A stretch of DNA of 24,901 bases from CAZRIE01 sp964600075 (lineage in GTDB: Bacteria > Bacteroidota > Bacteroidia > Flavobacteriales > Flavobacteriaceae). The position numbers and the translations under genes were made by a program. The stretch spans positions 1 to 24,901 of the forward strand of contig CAZRIE010000061.1 in the NCBI GenBank assembly GCA_964600075.1, given 5' to 3'. Positions within the stretch are counted from its first letter, which is position 1; every line of letters starts with the position of its first letter. Shown here one piece after another: positions 23,790-24,901 of this stretch. The notes below the pieces were generated by a model. It was not told the origin of the DNA. It searched no databases and saw only the letters and a program-made list of their open reading frames with translations.

Positions 23790-24719
23790 GTGAACCTACA
23801 ATCTGAATTAAATAAAGCTTCTCTCTTTCAAAATCTAGAACTTTTGGCCGGCCAGGTAGTCGAAGGTTTTATTAGCGGAATTCATAAAAGTCCTTTTCAT
23901 GGCTTTTCAGCCGAATTTGCCGAACATAAGATTTATAATACAGGGGAAAGTACCAAACATATCGATTGGAAACTTTTTGGCAAGACCGATAAGTTGTACA
24001 CCAAAAGATATGAGGAAGAGACCAATTTGAGGTGCCACATGATTTTGGACAGTTCGGCCTCGATGTACTACCCTGAAGTACAGAATTTGACAATAGAGCG
24101 TCTAAACAAAATCGGTTTCGGTGTTTTGGCCATAGCTTCTTTAATGAATATATTAAAGCGACAACGTGATGCGGTAGGTCTCAGTGTTTATTCTGATGCG
24201 TACAACTACTATTCCTCCGAAAAGGGTAGTGAGCGCCACCATCAAATGCTGTTGGCCAAACTCAGTGAGATCAGTCTGGATAAAAAACCGGCGAAACATA
24301 CTGAAATCTATACCTATTTGCATTTGATTGCCGAAAAAATAAAACGACGCAGCCTCATTTTTTTATTTACCGATATGTTTCAGACGGCAACAGATGATGA
24401 AAAATTATTCGACGCATTACGGCATTTAAAGTATAATAAACATGAAGTCGTGTTGTTTCATTTGATGGATAGGTCGACCGAGTACCACTTCGATTTTGAA
24501 AATACCCCGAAACGTTTTTTAGATGTAGAGACAGGTGAACATATCGACCTCTATTCCGATACCATAAAGGAGGCTTATGAGAAAAGTGTCGAAAGCTATT
24601 TCGGGAACTTAAAACTGAGGTGCGCCCAATACCGAATCAAATACGTTGATGTAGACATCAAAGCTGATTTCTCAAGGGTGTTGAATACCTATTTGGTAGA
24701 ACGGCAGAAATTTTTGTAG
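23790..24719 (+). CDS. DUF58 domain protein with vWA-like fold
   Basis: A 309-aa DUF58 protein. The family core GESTKHIDWKLFGKTDKLYTKRYEEETN (residues 52-79) is complete. The vWA-type metal site DSSAS is at 87-91, and a later FLFTDMF segment supplies another expected acidic position. DUF58 proteins usually work with MoxR-type AAA+ ATPases, but none is seen here. The open frame begins at TTG 23733, directly after a strong hairpin. I prefer GTG 23790 because the protein then begins VNLQSELNKASLFQNLELLA, the family's usual N terminus, and the hairpin is left in the leader. ATG is absent here, so the choice is not certain. It is cytoplasmic, with no membrane segments. Confidence 0.85.
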   Translation: MNLQSELNKASLFQNLELLAGQVVEGFISGIHKSPFHGFSAEFAEHKIYNTGESTKHIDWKLFGKTDKLYTKRYEEETNLRCHMILDSSASMYYPEVQNLTIERLNKIGFGVLAIASLMNILKRQRDAVGLSVYSDAYNYYSSEKGSERHHQMLLAKLSEISLDKKPAKHTEIYTYLHLIAEKIKRRSLIFLFTDMFQTATDDEKLFDALRHLKYNKHEVVLFHLMDRSTEYHFDFENTPKRFLDVETGEHIDLYSDTIKEAYEKSVESYFGNLKLRCAQYRIKYVDVDIKADFSRVLNTYLVERQKFL

Positions 24720-24745
24720 GCACACCCTATTTTTAAACAAAATTG

Positions 24746-24776
24746 TTTGTGCAATTGAATAAGCAATGTATATTTG
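24746..24776 (+). promoter_or_regulatory. tRNA-Asp operon promoter (Bacteroidetes type)
   Basis: TTTG at 24746-24749, a 19-nt spacer and TATATTTG at 24769-24776 match the Bacteroidetes promoter pattern exactly. The predicted start lies near 24781-24783, about 75 nt before the tRNA, in line with a stable-RNA leader. Confidence 0.7.
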
Positions 24777-24813
24777 CACACGCTTTGCAAAAAGCATTTG
24801 AACAAGATTTGAA

Positions 24814-24829
24814 TCCCGCTGTAGCGGGA
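24814..24829 (+). repeat. hairpin in the tRNA leader
   Basis: TCCCGCT and AGCGGGA are perfect inverted repeats two bases apart. It lies between the promoter and the tRNA and could help processing or transcription control. No T-run follows. Confidence 0.4.
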
Positions 24830-24856
24830 GTCCTCCTTAAGTTGGGTAAAATCATT

Positions 24857-24901
24857 GGTCTGGTAGTTCAGTTGGTTAGAATACCTGCCTGTCACGCAGG
24901 G
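24857..24901 (+). tRNA. tRNA-Asp (anticodon GTC), cut by the window end
   Basis: The first 45 bases of a tRNA gene. Acceptor 5' strand GGTCTGG (24857-24863), D arm GTTC/GAAT, and anticodon arm CCTGC-CTGTCAC-GCAGG with GTC at 24891-24893 are all present. The T arm and 3' end lie beyond the window. The left arm of the anticodon stem also occurs in the hairpin at 23698-23728. Further tRNA genes may follow downstream. Confidence 0.9.

Noticed and set aside
1..24901. CRISPR array, insertion sequence, phage or toxin-antitoxin genes
   Set aside because: No regular direct repeats, transposase, integrase or toxin-antitoxin pair could be seen.

Overview
This looks like chromosomal DNA from a marine member of the Flavobacteriaceae (Bacteroidetes), of the Zobellia/Maribacter/Arenibacter kind. 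That placement is an inference. It rests on the secreted sulfatase, the many lipoproteins with Bacteroidetes-like signal peptides, the TonB-family protein, moderate GC with weak Shine-Dalgarno sites, and two promoters of the Bacteroidetes form (TTTG, 19-20 nt, TAnnTTTG). The window reads as ordinary accessory metabolism. It has no insertion sequence, integrase, phage gene or CRISPR array. No stretch over 300 bases lacks a gene or gene remnant. The largest gaps (14879-15107, 16155-16346, 16763-17028, 21031-21267) hold mainly regulatory-looking dyads.

Region 1 (97-3703, + strand): a formylglycine-type sulfatase followed after 25 bp by a lipoprotein Ntn-hydrolase of the penicillin/AHL acylase family. 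Convergent to these are a small secreted protein (3778-4431) and an SGNH/GDSL lipoprotein esterase (4491-5234).

Region 2 (5353-10769): a D-amino-acid or D-hydroxyamino-acid utilisation cluster. A GntP-family permease, a RidA enamine deaminase, a D-threonine aldolase/D-serine dehydratase-type PLP enzyme and an M19 dipeptidase run on the minus strand with 2-10 bp gaps. A secreted class-V aminotransferase-like protein is divergent. The dipeptidase is broken by an 8-bp tandem duplication and also appears to lack a zinc-ligand histidine. A 23-bp dyad in the divergent gap is a candidate shared operator.

Region 3 (10917-13175, minus): a BNR_4 beta-propeller secreted protein downstream of a secreted alpha/beta hydrolase, probably for polysaccharide or ester degradation.

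Region 4 (13280-14878, minus): a tight three-gene unit of a small His-tailed lipoprotein, a HupE/UreJ-type membrane protein and a one-pass membrane-anchored protein. It has a perfect 16-bp palindrome just upstream and may be a metal-handling module.

Region 5 (15108-16762, minus): a DUF1059 protein and an SRPBCC (AHSA1) protein translationally coupled to an ArsR-type repressor. The ArsR promoter carries two 16-bp operator dyads, one between the promoter boxes and one over the predicted start. Next to it lies a decayed lipoprotein gene with two in-frame TAG codons and a frameshift.

Region 6 (17029-20016, +): a DoxX membrane protein overlapping a Tat-exported Gfo/Idh/MocA oxidoreductase, preceded by an 11-bp-arm inverted repeat, then a TonB-family protein.

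Region 7 (20128-24901): a metallophosphoesterase (minus), a large GAF-domain protein, a DUF58/vWA protein, and a tRNA-Asp(GTC) gene cut by the window end, with a good Bacteroidetes promoter.
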